Positions 1 through 13,780 of a stretch of DNA of 64,000 nucleotides are shown here, piece after piece (the stretch's first letter is position 1; each line of letters opens with the position of its first letter). The DNA is taken from the NCBI RefSeq assembly GCF_963678635.1, contig NC_087071.1, forward strand, positions 38,710,438-38,774,437, given 5' to 3'. Position numbers and translations under genes: made by a program. The notes beneath the pieces were generated by a model. It ran no database searches, was not told the DNA's origin, and saw only the letters and a program-made list of their open reading frames with translations. This DNA comes from Symsagittifera roscoffensis. Taxonomy: Eukaryota > Xenacoelomorpha > Acoela > Convolutidae.

Positions 1-3000
1 CTGCTTAAAACTGAATGCAATTTTTTTGCTATTTTCCTGGGCTGTGTAATGTTGCCTCAACCTCAAGCAACAAGCGCTTGGTGAGAATAACTTTGTGAAT
101 AATGTGGGGCAAGATGGTTGTTTTGTCGAAAGAACAATACTATTAAGACTATTTATCCACGAGAGGACGGACCAACATGCAAACTATAAAGCTCATCACT
201 GCGAACCGCTGTTGTGCCCCTCTGCTTGAAACTAAATGCAATTTTTTTGCTATTTTCCTGGGCTGCGTAATGTTGCCTCAACCTCAAGCAACAAGCCCTT
301 GGTGAGAATAACTTTGTGAATAATGTGGGGCAAGATGGTTGTTTTGTCGAAAGAACAATACTATTAAGAATATTTATCCACGAGAGGACGGACCAACATG
401 CAAACTATAAAGCTCATCACTGCGAACCGCTGTTGTGCCCCTCTGCTTAAAACTGAATGCAATTTTTTTGCTATTTTCCTGGGCTGTGTAATGTTGCCTC
501 AACCTCAAGCAACAAGCGCTTGGTGAGAATCACTTTGTGAATAATGTGGGGCAAGATGGTTGTTTTGTCGAAAGAACAATACTATTAAGACTATTTATCC
601 ACGAGAGGACGGACCAACATGGAAACTATAAAGCTCATCACTGCGAACCGCTGTTGTGCCCCTCTGCTTAAAACTAAATGCAATTTTTTTGCTATTTTCC
701 TGGGCTGTGTAATGTTGCCTCAACCTCAAGCAACAAGCGCTTGGTGAGAATAACTTTGTGGATAATGTGGGGCAAGATGGTTGTTTTGTCGAAAGAACAA
801 TACTATTAAGACTATTTATCCACGAGAGGACGGACCAACATGCAAACTATAAAGCTCATCACTGCGAACCGCTGTTGTGCCCCTCTGCTTAAAACTGAAT
901 GCAATTTTTTTGCTATTTTCCTGGGCTGTGTAATGTTGTCTCAACCTCAAGCAACAAGCGCTTGGTGAGAATCACTTTGTGAATAATGTGGGGCAAGATG
1001 GTTGTTTTGTCGAAAGAACAATACTATTAAGAATATTTATCCACGAGAGGACGGAACAACATGCAAACTATAAAGCTCATCACTGCGAACCGCTGTTGTG
1101 CCCCTCTGCTTAAAACTGAATGCAATTTTTTTGCTATTTTCCTGGGCTGTGTAATGTTGCCTCAACCTCAAGCAACAAGCGCTTGGTGAGAATCACTTTG
1201 TGAATAATGTGGGGCAAGATGGTTGTTTTGTCGAAAGAACAATACTATTAAGACTATTTATCCACGAGAGGACGGACCAACATGGAAACTATAAAGCTCA
1301 TCACTGCGAACCGCTGTTGTGCCCCTCTGCTTAAAACTAAATGCAATTTTTTTGCTATTTTCCTGGGCTGTGTAATGTTGCCTCAACCTCAAGCAACAAG
1401 CGCTTGGTGAGAATAACTTTGTGGATAATGTGGGGCAAGATGGTTGTTTTGTCGAAAGAACAATACTATTAAGACTATTTATCCACGAGAGGACGGACCA
1501 ACATGCAAACTATAAAGCTCATCACTGCGAACCGCTGTTGTGCCCCTCTGCTTAAAACTAAATGCAAATTTTTTGCTATTTTCCTGGGCTGTGTAATGTT
1601 GCCTCAACCTCAAGCAACAAGCGCTTGGTGAGAATAACTTTGTGGATAATGTGGGGCAAGATGGTTGTTTTGTCGAAAGAACAATAGTATTCAGAATATT
1701 TATCCACGAGAGGACGGACCAACATGCAAACTATAAAGCTCATCACTGCGAACCGCTGTTGTGCCCCTCTACTTAAAACTAAATGCAATTTTTTTGCTAT
1801 TTTCCTGGGCTGTGTAATGTTGCCTCAACCTCAAGCAACAAGCGCTTGGTGAGAATAACTTTGTGAATAATGTGGGGCAAGATGGTTGTTTTGTCGAAAG
1901 AACAATACTATTAAGACTATTAATCCACGAGAGGACGGACCAACATGCAAACTATAAAGCTCATCACTGCGAACCGCTGTTGTGCCCCTCTGCTTAAAAC
2001 TAAATGCAATTTTTTTGCTATTTTCCTGGGCTGCGTAATGTTGCCTCAACCTCAAGCAACAAGCCCTTGGTGAGAATAACTTTGTGAATAATGTGGGGCA
2101 AGATGGTTGTTTTGTCGAAAGAACAATACTATTAAGAATATTTATCCACGAGAGGACGGACCAACATGCAAACTATAAAGCTCATCACTGCGAACCGCTG
2201 TTGTGCCCCTCTGCTTAAAACTGAATGCAATTTTTTTGCTATTTTCCTGGGCTGTGTAATGTTGCCTCAACCTCAAGCAACAAGCGCTTGGTGAGAATCA
2301 CTTTGTGAATAATGTGGGGCAAGATGGTTGTTTTGTCGAAAGAACAATACTATTAAGACTATTTATCCACGAGAGGACGGACCAACATGCAAACTATAAA
2401 GCTCATCACTGCGAACCGCTGTTGTGCCCCTCTGCTTAAAACTAAATGTAATTTTTTTGCTATTTTCCTGGGCTGTGTAATGTTGCCTCAACCTCAAGCA
2501 ACAAGCGCTTGGTGAGAATAACTTTGTGGATAATGTGGGGCAAGATGGTTGTTTTGTCGAAAGAACAATACTATTAAGACTATTTATCCACGAGAGGACG
2601 GACCAACATGCAAACTATAAAGCTCATCACTGCGAACCGCTGTTGTGCCCCTCTGCTTAAAACTAAATGCAAATTTTTTGCTATTTTCCTGGGCTGTGTA
2701 ATGTTGCCTCAACCTCAAGCAACAAGCGCTTGGTGAGAATAACTTTGTGGATAATGTGGGGCAAGATGGTTGTTTTGTCGAAAGAACAATACTATTAAGA
2801 ATATTTATCCACGAGAGGACGGACCAACATGCAAACTATAAAGCTCATCACTGCGAACCGCTGTTGTGCCCCTCTGCTTAAAACTGAATGCAATTTTTTT
2901 GCTATTTTCCTGGGCTGTGTAATGTTGCCTCAACCTCAAGCAACAAGCGCTTGGTGAGAATAACTTTGTGAATAATGTGGGGCAAGATGGTTGTTTTGTC

Positions 3001-6000
3001 GAAAGAACAATACTATTAAGACTATTTATCTACGAGAGGACGGACCAACATGCAAACTATAAAGCTCATCACTGCGAACCGCTGTTGTGCCCCTCTGCTT
3101 AAAACTAAATGCAATTTTTTTGCTATTTTCCTGGGCTGTGTAATGTTGCCTCAACCTCAAGCAACAAGCGCTTGGTGAGAATAACTTTGTGAATAATGTG
3201 GGGCAAGATGGTTGTTTTGTCGAAAGAACAATACTATTAAGACTATTTATCCACGAGAGGACGGACCAACATGCAAACTATAAAGCTCATCACTGCGAAC
3301 CGCTGTTGTGCCCCTCTGCTTAAAACTAAATGCAATTGTTTTGCTATTTTCCTGGGCTGTGTAATGTTGCCTCAACCTCAAGCAACAAGCGCTTGGTGAG
3401 AATAACTTTGTTGATAATGTGGGGCAAGATGGTTGTTTTGTCGAAAGAACAATAGTATTAAGATTATTTATCCACGAGAGGACGGACCAACATGCAAAGT
3501 ATAAAGCTCATCACTGCGAACCGCTGTTGTGCCCCTCTGCTTAAAACTAAATGCAATTTTTTTGCTATTTTCCTTGGCTGTGTAAAGTTGCCTCAACCTC
3601 AAGCAACAAGCGCTTGGTGAGAATAACTTTGTGAATAATGTGGGGCAAGATGGTTGTTTTGTCGAAAGAACAATACTATTAAGAATATTTATCCACGAGA
3701 GGACGGACAAACATGCAAACTATAAAGCTCATCACTGCGAACCGCTGTTGTGACCCTCTGCTTAAAACTAAATGCAATTTTTTTGCTATTTTCCTGGGCT
3801 GTGTAATGTTGCCTCAACCTCAAGCAACAAGCGCTTGGTGAGAATAACTTTGTGAATAATGTGGGGCAAGATGGTTGTTTTGTCGAAAGAACAATACTAT
3901 TAAGACTATTTATCCACGAGAGGACGGACCAACATGCAAACTATAAAGCTCATCACTGCGAACCGCTGTTGTGCCCCTCTGCTTAAAACTAAATGCAATT
4001 TTTTTTGCTATTTTCCTGGGCTGTGTAATGTTGCCTCAACCTCAAGCAACAAGCGCTTGGTGAGAATAACTTTGTGGATAATGTGGGGCAAGATGGTTGT
4101 TTTGTCGAAAGAACAATACTATTAAGACTATTTATCCACGAGAGAACGGACCAACATGCAAACTATAAAGCTCATCACTGCGAACCGCTGTTGTGCCCCT
4201 CTGCTTAACACTAAATGCAATTTTTTTGCTATTTTCCTGGGCTGTGTAATGTTGCCTCAAACTCAAGCAACAAGCGCTTGGTGAGAATAACTTTGTGAAT
4301 AATGTGGGGCAAGATGGTTGTTTTGTCGAAAGAACAATAGTATTAAGACTATTTATCCACGAGAGGACGGACCAACATGCAAACTATAAAGCTCATCACT
4401 GCGAACCGCTGTTGTGCCCCTCTGCTTAAAACTAAATGCATTTTTTTTGCTATTTTTCTGGGCTGTGTAATGTTGCCTCAACCTCAAGCAACAAGCGCTT
4501 GGTGAGAATAACTTTGTGAATAATGTGGGGCAAGATGGTTGTTTTGTCGAAAGAACAATACTATTAGGACTATTTATCCACGAGAGGACGGACAAACATG
4601 CAAACTATAAAGCTCATCACTGCGAACCGCTGTTGTGCCCCTCTGCTTAAAACTAAATGCAATTTTTTTTGCTATTTTCCTGGGCTGTGTAATGTTGCCT
4701 CAACCTCAAGCAACAAGCGCTTGGTGAGAATAACTTTGTGGATAATGTGGGGCAAGATGGTTGTTTTGTCGAAAGAACAATACTATTAAGAATATTTATC
4801 CACGAGAGGACGGACCAACATGCAAAGTATAAAGCTCATCACTGCGAACCGCTGTTGTGCCCCTCTGCTTAAAAATGAATGCAATTTTTTTGCTATTTTT
4901 CTGGGCTGTGTAATGTTGCCTCAACCTCAAGCAACAAGCGCTTGGTGAGAATAACTTTGTGAATAATGTGGGGCAAGATGGTTGTTTTGTCGAAAGAACA
5001 ATACTATTAAGACTATTTATCCACGAGAGGACGGACCAACATGCAAACTATAAAGCTCATCACTGCGAACCGCTGTTGTGCCCCTCTGCTTAACACTAAA
5101 TGCAATTTTTTTGCTATTTTCCTGGGCTGTGTAATGTTGCCTCAACCTCAAGCAACAAGCGCTGGGTGAGAATAACTTTGTGAATAATGTGGGGCAAGAT
5201 GGTTGTTTTGTCGAAAGAACAATACTATTAAGACTATTTATCCACGAGAGGACGGACCAACATGCAAACTATAAAGCTCATCACTGCGAACCGCTGTTGT
5301 GCCCCTCTGCTTAAAACTAAATGCAATTTTTTTGCTATTTTCCTGGGCTGTGTAATGTTGCCTCAACCTCAAGCAACAAGCGCTTGGTGAGAATAACTTT
5401 GTGGATAATGTGGGGCAAGATGGTTGTTTTGTCGAAAGAACAATACTACTAAGACTATTTATCCACGAGAGGACGGACCAACATGCAAAGTATAAAGCTC
5501 ATCACTGCGAACCGCTGTTGTGCCCCTCTGCTTAAAACTAAATGCAATTTTTTTGCTATTTTCCTGGGCTGTGTAATGTTGCCTCAACCTCAAGCAACAA
5601 GCGCTTGGTGAGAATAACTTTGTGAATAATGTGGGGCAAGAGGGTTGTTTTGTCGAAAGAACAATACTATTAAGACTATTTATCCACGAGAGGACGGACC
5701 AACATGCAAACTATAAAGCTCATCACTGCGAACCGCTGTTGTGCCCCTCTGCTTAAAACTAAATGCAATTTTTTTGCTATTTTCCTGGGCTGTGTAATGT
5801 CGCCTCAACCTCAAGCAACAAGCGCTTGGTGAGAATAACTTTGTGAATAATGTGGGGCAAGATGATTGTTTTGTCGAAAGAACACTCTTTTTAAGACTAT
5901 TTATCCACGAGAGGACGGACCAACATGCAAACTATAAAGCTCATCACTGCGAACCGCTGTTGTGCCCCTCTGCTTAAAACTAAATGCAATTTTTTTGCTA

Positions 6001-9000
6001 TTTTCCTGGGCTGTGTAATGTTGCCTCAACCTTAAGCAAGAAGCGCTTGGTGAGAATAACTTTGTGGATAATGTGGGGCAAGATGGTTGTTTTGTCGAAA
6101 GAACAATACTATTAAGACTATTTATCCACGAGAGGACGGACCAACATGCAAACTATAAAGCTCATCACTGCGAACCGCTGTTGTGCCCCTCTGCTTAAAA
6201 CTAAATGCAATTTTTTTGCTATTTTCCTGGGCTGTGTAATGTTGCCTCAACCTCACGCAACAAGCGCTTGGTGAGAATAACTTTGTGAATAATGTGGGGC
6301 AAGATGGTTGTTTTGTCGAAAGAACACTAATTTTAAGACTATTTATCCACGAGAGGATGGACCAACATGCAAACTATAAAGCTCATCACTGCGAACCGCT
6401 GTTGTGCCCCTCTGCTTAAAACTAAGTGCAATTTTTTTGCTATTTTCCTGGGCTGTGTAATGTTGCCTCAACCTCAAGCAACTAGCGCTTGGTGAGAATA
6501 ACTTTGTGAATAATGTGGGGCAAGAGGGTTGTTTTATCGAAAGAACAATACTATTAAGACTATTTATCCACGAGAGGACGGACCAACATGCAAACTATAA
6601 AGCTCATGACTGCGAACCGCTGTTGTGCCCCTCTGCTTAAAACTAAATGCAATTTTTTTGCTATTTTCCTGGGCTGTGTAATGTTGCCTCAACCTCAAGC
6701 AACAAGCGCTTGGTGAGAATATTTTTGTGAATAATGTGGGCCAAGATGGTTGTTTTGTCGAAAGAACAATACTATTAAGAATATTTATCCACGAGAGGAC
6801 GGACCAACATGCAAACTATAAAGCTCATCACTGCGAACCGCTGTTGTGCTCCTCTGCTTAAAACTAAATGCAATTTTTTTGCTATTTTCCTGGGCTGCGT
6901 AATGTTGCCTCAACCTCAAGCAACAAGCGCTTGGTGAGAATAACTTTGTGAATAATGTGGGGCAAGATGGTTGTTTTGTCGAAAGAACAATACTATTAAG
7001 ACTATTTATCCACGAGAGGACGGACCAACATGCAAACTATAAAGCTCATGACTGCGAACCGCTGTTGTGCCCCTCTGCTTAAAACTAAATGCAATTTTTT
7101 TGCTATTTTCCTGGGCTGTGTAATGTTGCCTCAACCTCAAGCAACTAGCGCTTGGTGAGAATAACTTTGTGAATAATGTGGGGCAAGAGGGTTGTTTTAT
7201 CGAAAGAACAATACTATTAAGACTATTTATCCACGAGAGGACGGACCAACATGCAAACTATAAAGCTCATGACTGCGAACCGCTGTTGTGCCCCTCTGCT
7301 TAAAACTAAATGCAATTTTTTTGCTATTTTCCTGGGCTGCGTAATGTTGCCTCAACCTCAAGCAACAAGCGCTTGGTGAGAATAACTTTGTGAATAATGT
7401 GGGGCAAGATGGTTGTTTTGTCGAAAGAACAATACTATTAAGAATATTTATCCACGAGAGGACGGACCAACATGCAAACTATAAAGCTCATCACTGCGAA
7501 CCGCTGTTGTGCTCCTCTGCTTAAAACTAAATGCAATTTTTTTGCTATTTTCCTGGGCTGCGTAATGTTGCCTCAACCTCAAGCAACAAGCACTTGGTGA
7601 GAACAACTTTGTGAATAATGTGGGGCAAGATGGTTGTTTTGTCGAAAGAACAATACTATTAAGAATATTTATCCACGAGAGGACGGACCAACATGCAAAC
7701 TATAAAGCTCATCATTGCGAACCGCTGTTGTGCTCCTCTGCTTAAAACTAAATGCAATTTTTTTGCTATTTTCCTGGGCTGCGTAATGTTGCCTCAACCT
7801 CAAGCAACATGCGCTTCGTGAGAATAACTTTGTGAATAATGTGGGGCAAGATGGTTGTTTTGTCGAAAGAACAATACTATTAAGACTATTTATCCACGAG
7901 AGGACGGACCAACTTGCAAACTATAAAGCTCATCACTGCGAACCGCTGTTGTGCCCCTCTGCTTAAAACTAAATGCAATTTTTTTGCTATTTTCCTGGGC
8001 TGTGTAATGTTGCCTCAACCTCAAGCAACAAGCGCTTGGTGAGAATAACTTTGTGAATAATGTGGGGCAAGATGGTTGTTTTGTCGAAAGAACAATACTA
8101 TTAAGACTATTTATCCACGAGGGGCCGGACCAACATGAAACTATAAAGCTCATCACTGCGAACCGCTGTTGTGCCCCTCTGCTTAAAACTAAATGCAATT
8201 TTTTTGCTATTTTCCTGGGCTGTGTAATGTTGCCTCAACCTGAAGCAACAAGCGCTTGGTGAGAATAACTTTGTGAATAATGTGGGGCAAGATGGTTGTT
8301 TTGTCGAAAGAACAATACTATTAAGACTATTTATCCACGAGAGGACGGACCAACATGCAAACTATAAAGCTCATCACTGCGAACCGCTGTTGTGCCCCTC
8401 TGCTTAAAACTAAATGCACTTTTTTTGCTATTTTCCTGGGCTGTGTAATGTTGCCTCAACCTCAAGCAACAAGCGCTTGGTGAGAATAACTTTGTGGATA
8501 ATGTGGGGCAAGATGGTTGTTTTGTCGAAAGAACAATACTATTAAGACTATTTATCCACGAGGGGCCGGACCAACATGAAACTATAAAGCTCATCACTGC
8601 GAACCGCTGTTGTGCCCCTCTGCTTAAAACTAAATGCAATTTTTTTGCTATTTTCCTGGGCTGTGTAATGTTGCCTCAACCTCAAGCAACAAGCGCTTGG
8701 TGAGAATAACTTTGTGAATAATGTGGGGCAAGATGGTTGTTTTGTCGAAAGAACAATACTATTAAGACTATTTATCCCCGAGAGGACGGACCAACATGCA
8801 AACTATAAAGCTCATCACTGCGAACCGCTGTTGTGCCCCTCTGCTTAAAACTAAATGGAATTTTTTTGCTATTTTCCTGGGCTGTGTAATGTTGCCTCAA
8901 CCTCAAGCAACAAGCGCTTGGTGAGAATAACTTTGTGAATGATGTGGGGCAAGATGGTTGTTTTGTCGAAAGAACACTACTTTTAAGACTATTTATCCAC

Positions 9001-10819
9001 GAGAGGACGGACCAACATGCAAACTATAAAGCTCATCACTGCGAACCGCTGTTGTGCTCCTCTGCTTAAAACTAAATGCAATTTTTTTGCTATTTTCCTG
9101 GGCTGCGTAATGTTGCCTCAACCTCAAGCAACATGCGCTTCGTGAGAATAACTTTGTGAATAATGTGGGGCAAGATGGTTGTTTTGTCGAAAGAACAATA
9201 CTATTAAGACTATTTATCCACGAGAGGACGGACCAACTTGCAAACTATAAAGCTCATCACTGCGAACCGCTGTTGTGCCCCTCTGCTTAAAACTAAATGC
9301 AATTTTTTTGCTATTTTCCTGGGCTGTGTAATGTTGCCTCAACCTCAAGCAACAAGCGCTTGGTGAGAATAACTTTGTGAATAATGTGGGGCAAGATGGT
9401 TGTTTTGTCGAAAGAACAATACTATTAAGACTATTTATCCACGAGGGGCCGGACCAACATGAAACTATAAAGCTCATCACTGCGAACCGCTGTTGTGCCC
9501 CTCTGCTTAAAACTAAATGCAATTTTTTTGCTATTTTCCTGGGCTGTGTAATGTTGCCTCAACCTGAAGCAACAAGCGCTTGGTGAGAATAACTTTGTGA
9601 ATAATGTGGGGCAAGATGGTTGTTTTGTCGAAAGAACAATACTATTAAGACTATTTATCCACGAGAGGACGGACCAACATGCAAACTATAAAGCTCATCA
9701 CTGCGAACCGCTGTTGTGCCCCTCTGCTTAAAACTAAATGCACTTTTTTTGCTATTTTCCTGGGCTGTGTAATGTTGCCTCAACCTCAAGCAACAAGCGC
9801 TTGGTGAGAATAACTTTGTGGATAATGTGGGGCAAGATGGTTGTTTTGTCGAAAGAACAATACTATTAAGTTTATTTATCCATGAGAGGACGGACCAACA
9901 TGCAAAGTATAAAGCTCATCACTGCGAATCGCTGTTGTGCCCCTCTGCTTAAAACTAAATGCAATTTTTTTGCTATTTTCCTGGGCTGTGTAATGTTGCC
10001 TCAACCTCAAGCAACAAGCGCTTGGTGAGAATAACTTTGTGAATAATGTGGGGCAAGATGGTTGTTTTGTCGAAAGAACAATACTATTAAGACTATTTAT
10101 CCCCGAGAGGACGGACCAACATGCAAACTATAAAGCTCATCACTGCGAACCGCTGTTGTGCCCCTCTGCTTAAAACTAAATGGAATTTTTTTGCTATTTT
10201 CCTGGGCTGTGTAATGTTGCCTCAACCTCAAGCAACAAGCGCTTGGTGAGAATAACTTTGTGAATGATGTGGGGCAAGATGGTTGTTTTGTCGAAAGAAC
10301 ACTACTTTTAAGACTATTTATCCACGAGAGGATGGACCAACATGCAAACTATAAAGCTCATCACTGCGAACCGCTGTTGTTCCCCTCTGCTTAAAACTAA
10401 ATGCAATTTTTTTGCTATTTTCCTGGGCTGTGTAATGTTGCCTCAACCTCAAGCAACAAGCGCTTGGTGAGAATAACTTTGTGAATAATGTGGGGCAAGA
10501 TGGTTGTTTTGTCGAAAGAACATTACTATTAAGACTATTTATCCACGAGAGGACGGACCAACATGCAAACAATAAAGCTCATCACTGCGAACCGCTGTTG
10601 TGCCCCTCTGCTTAAAACTAAATGCAATTTTTTTGCTATTTTCCTGGGCTGTGTAATGTTGCCTCAACCTCAAGCAACAAGCGCTTGGTGAGAATAACTT
10701 TGTGAATAATGTGGGGCAAGATGGTTGTTTTGTCGAAAGAACAATACTATTAAGACTATTTATCCACGAGAGGACGGACCAACATGCAAATTATAAAGCT
10801 CATCACTGCGAACCGCTGT
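1..10819. repeat. 221-bp tandem satellite array, about 49 copies
   Basis: Head-to-tail units of 221 bp: the landmark ATGCAAACTATAAAG recurs at 177, 398, 619 and so on to 10784, which is 48 full periods plus partial units at both ends. The array starts mid-unit, so it continues to the left of the window; it stops abruptly at about 10819 inside the run GCGAACCGCTGT. Units differ by a few substitutions and single-base indels in T runs. Each unit has the 10-bp palindrome CAAGCGCTTG and a short stem TGTTGC/GCAACA just before it. Shared private variants define higher-order blocks (3 units = 664 bp, 6 units = 1324 bp, 8 units = 1768 bp). Both strands carry short open frames of 60-102 codons, but these simply follow the repeat and break with each indel, so I do not call genes. 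Confidence 0.98.
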
Positions 10820-11266
10820 ATTGAGTTGATTGTATAAATGCAAAAGTCCAGAGAGCACTAATTGGTGATTGATTATTAATACAATCATTAAACATTTTTA
10901 CGCAGACTTGAAGATGGTCAATTACTTTCAAGAGCTCTTTTGGGCAATTTTTGGGGCTGGGTGAAACTCTGTAGGTTATTTGAAATTAATTTGAATATCA
11001 TTCTGTATTTGCAGGCATTTTGGCCTAATTACAAGTCGACTTAAAGATGTGAACAAAACAGTTTGAGATGGTACTGAAAGTTGATTGGCTAATTCTAGCC
11101 AATCAGATTGAAGCAAACCAGTATCAGTTAAAAACGTTGAATAATTGATATTGGGCGGAAAAAAGATCATTGAACTATTTTCAAGAATTATTCAGTTCAT
11201 TTTCATTTTTGGTTTGTGATAAATTTTGTTTTTTTTTTTTGTAAATTAAAAGTTCGTCCCCTGTAG
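10820..11266 (+). other. Unique AT-rich sequence between satellite edge and receptor exon
   Basis: No coding signal. It ends in a T-rich tract (T11 around 11229-11240) and CCCTGTAG at 11259-11266, a good 3' splice site for the exon that follows. If the receptor's upstream exons lie to the left of the window, this stretch and the satellite would be intronic; that cannot be decided here. Confidence 0.6.
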
Positions 11267-11441
11267 GTACGAAGGAGAAAAAGAGGAGTGCGGCCATTGC
11301 AGATCGAAGGAAGAAACAGCAGGAGTACCTGACTGCTCTGAACCAAGTGAAGGACAACAGTCTCCTTCAGGATCTAGACGTGTACATTCTCTCTAATGCA
11401 CTAGAGATGCAATTTGGCCCTCTCTCAGAGTTTGAAACACG
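11267..11441 (+). CDS. Cys-loop ligand-gated ion channel, internal exon (M3-M4 loop part)
   Basis: A 175-nt exon bounded by CTGTAG (acceptor) and GTAGGT (donor). Its only open frame (offset 2) gives about 57 residues, highly charged at the start (TKEKKRSAAIADRRKKQQEY) and ending EFETR. The last two bases (CG) join in phase with the first base of the exon at 14198. On its own the peptide is not diagnostic; the assignment comes from the next exon, which encodes a fourth transmembrane segment typical of pentameric ligand-gated channels. By position this would be the cytoplasmic loop between M3 and M4, which is basic and poorly conserved in that family. Upstream exons (ligand-binding domain, M1-M3) are not in the window. 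A ligand or ion selectivity cannot be inferred. Confidence 0.65.
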
Positions 11442-11466
11442 GTAGGTTTGCAGGCAGTAGGCAGGT

Positions 11467-11488
11467 GGGGGGGGGGGGGGGGGGGGGG
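11467..11488 (+). repeat. Poly-G tract (22 G)
   Basis: An uninterrupted run of about 22 G in the receptor intron, 25 bases after the donor site. It can form G-quadruplexes and is likely length-variable. The proline-rich minus-strand frame across it is an artefact of the run. Confidence 0.95.
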
Positions 11489-13562
11489 TTGGCGTAAGTG
11501 TGTGTGCAGGGAGGGGTTCTAGTGTCAATGCGGTTTGTTCCTGTGGCACAAACAACCGAATGGCAGTCAAACGATTCAAGAGTGATGAGAAACTTTCTCT
11601 AATTGTAATAGTAAAACTATCCAACTTTCACGCAGTGACAAATTTGATAAAAATCGATTATCTATGGAAATTATACAGATTTCAGATCTGTTGTAACTTT
11701 ATATAGCAAAATTTCGATTATGAAGTTTTAAAAATCGACTATAATGCATTTTTTTGCAAAAGTTTTGTTCTGTATATCTTCAATAATCATTGACAAAACA
11801 ATCTAAAATTATACACATTACATATTGATTTTCTCAAAACTCTCGTCAATCAGCTAAAATGAGTATATTGAAAAAAAATATTTATAATGTAGGCATTTTA
11901 TTGAAACTTTTGTGCTGATGTTTGATCTGAAAAATGAAGTAAATTTCTGATTGTGTGAATAAGTTGCAGCTAAAAATAGTTTGCTCTATGTTAGTTTTTC
12001 TTTTTTTTGATGTTTTCTTACAAAATTGCGCAGAACAAGTTGATCTTTTACATAGCAATTGAAAAAGTTTTGCATCAAATTACTTGTCATACCGCAGAAT
12101 AATAGATTTAAAAAATTTGGAGGTAGTTCTTGAAACTTGTAGTTTGCAGCAACCAACTTTCTTCGAGTGAGTACAGCTCACTATAAAACTGAGGGAAGTT
12201 TTTCCTGATAGCAATTTTTTGTTGAATTTGTCAATAAAAACTTTAGTTTAAATTTTCAATGGTCAAAATTGAAAATGGTACGACCACCATAGTTTTTAGG
12301 TAATAGAATCAATTTGATACAGATTTTAAAAAGATTATATGCAGATTATCTCTAGATTATCTACATAAAATCTACATGTCTTATTGCATGAAGATTATAT
12401 ACTGACTATATGCACATTATCTACAGATTATATACAGATTTTACACAAAAAAGAAATCCATTATTTTGGCACTAAAATCCAATTATTTTTTGATTGAAAA
12501 AAAATATATATTCTTCCGTACAGAATCGATTGTTGTTCTCAAAACAATTGTAGTAATATAGATTATATATCTACTTTAATCTCTAGATTTTTCTGAATAT
12601 AATAGATTTTTATCCATTTTTCATCCCCATAAAACTATCCAACAACGCTAGAAAAAATTTTGTCAGAAAAAATTATTGACAGAAAGTTAATCACATTCGT
12701 AATTAGACTTAATGGATTGACCATTAGTATTTTAGTGCAAATTTTATTCAAAGATTTTTTGACTATTACAAAATAATTAATGTTTAAATGACTTATGATA
12801 GATTTTGATGACAGATTGTTAATATTTATCAGCTTCCTCTCTAATCTATCAATGATGTCTTTTAATTCCGTTATGATTTTTGTGTGATTCATATCTAGCC
12901 CGCATCGAAGTTTCATGGATAAAAAATGATTAAAATGGATTTTTGTTGACTAAAAAGTTGTCTATATAATCGATTGTCATGACAAATGTACGCAACCTAA
13001 TGGATTTTATTCCATTTTAATCGATTATTTTGCAAAAAAAAGTCCATGAAAATCCATTCTAATCGAATATAATCCATTTTATCCATTATATAATCCATAA
13101 TCCATTTTATTACAATGGAATTTTTTTGTAAAATCCTTGAAAATTGATTAAATTTTGTTACTATTGACTATACTTTTTGCAATTTTCTGCAAAGCTCGAA
13201 CGAACATGTTCATCCAGGGGCGGACAATTTGTAGTTGTAGTAATTTTGAAGAGGCAATATGTAGTAATTTTCCAAAAAAAATGCCCAAAAACGGCATTTT
13301 TACCAGTTTTTTTTTCTTCAAAGCAATTGCCTGCAGCGCTAAGAATTTGGTCGAAAAACATTCTTTTTAGTGTAGTGGGAGTGCTGAGAAAAGAAACTTG
13401 ACCGACTTGATAAAAATCGACTAAATTTTTGATTTGTTTTTAAAACCGCCCCGGGGATTTTAATACGTGATTTTTCTATAAATTTCTATAAAAGCGATTG
13501 AAATAAGGAAAAAAAACGGAAGTTTCGCGAGAAAACAAAATAGTTAACTTAAGTTTAACATT

Positions 13563-13780
13563 ATTATGAAAAAATGAAAACAGCACAACGAAAGATTTTC
13601 TTATCAAATGGATTATAATCAGTTAATTTCGATTAAATTGGGATTTTATTGCTTTAAAAATTCTATCAATGTAATCCATTTTCAATCGATTATAATCATT
13701 TTTTTTGTTATTTTATAGAGACTGGCAATTAAAATTCAATATAATCGATTATTATTCATGAAATTTCAGTGCGGGAGGGA
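13563..13780 (+). repeat. Dispersed AT-rich repeat, copy 1
   Basis: This stretch aligns with 23755-24010 in the same orientation. Shared blocks are ATTATGAAAAAATGAAAACA, AATCCATTTTCAATCGATTA, the GAGA(A)ACTGRCAATKAAAATYCA region and CATGAAAYTTCAGTGCG. It looks like an old interspersed element, not a gene. Related ATCGATTATAATCCATT motifs upstream (12300-13150) suggest the copy may be longer than aligned here. Confidence 0.7.

Noticed and set aside
1576-10572. Many 60-102-codon frames on both strands in the satellite
   Set aside because: They repeat with the 221-bp period, appear and vanish with single-base indels and overlap on opposite strands; composition artefacts.
1-10819. CRISPR-like array
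   Set aside because: The whole 221-bp unit is repeated with no unique spacers, in a eukaryotic context.
11367-11624. Proline-rich minus-strand protein
   Set aside because: It is the complement of the poly-G tract and the receptor exon.
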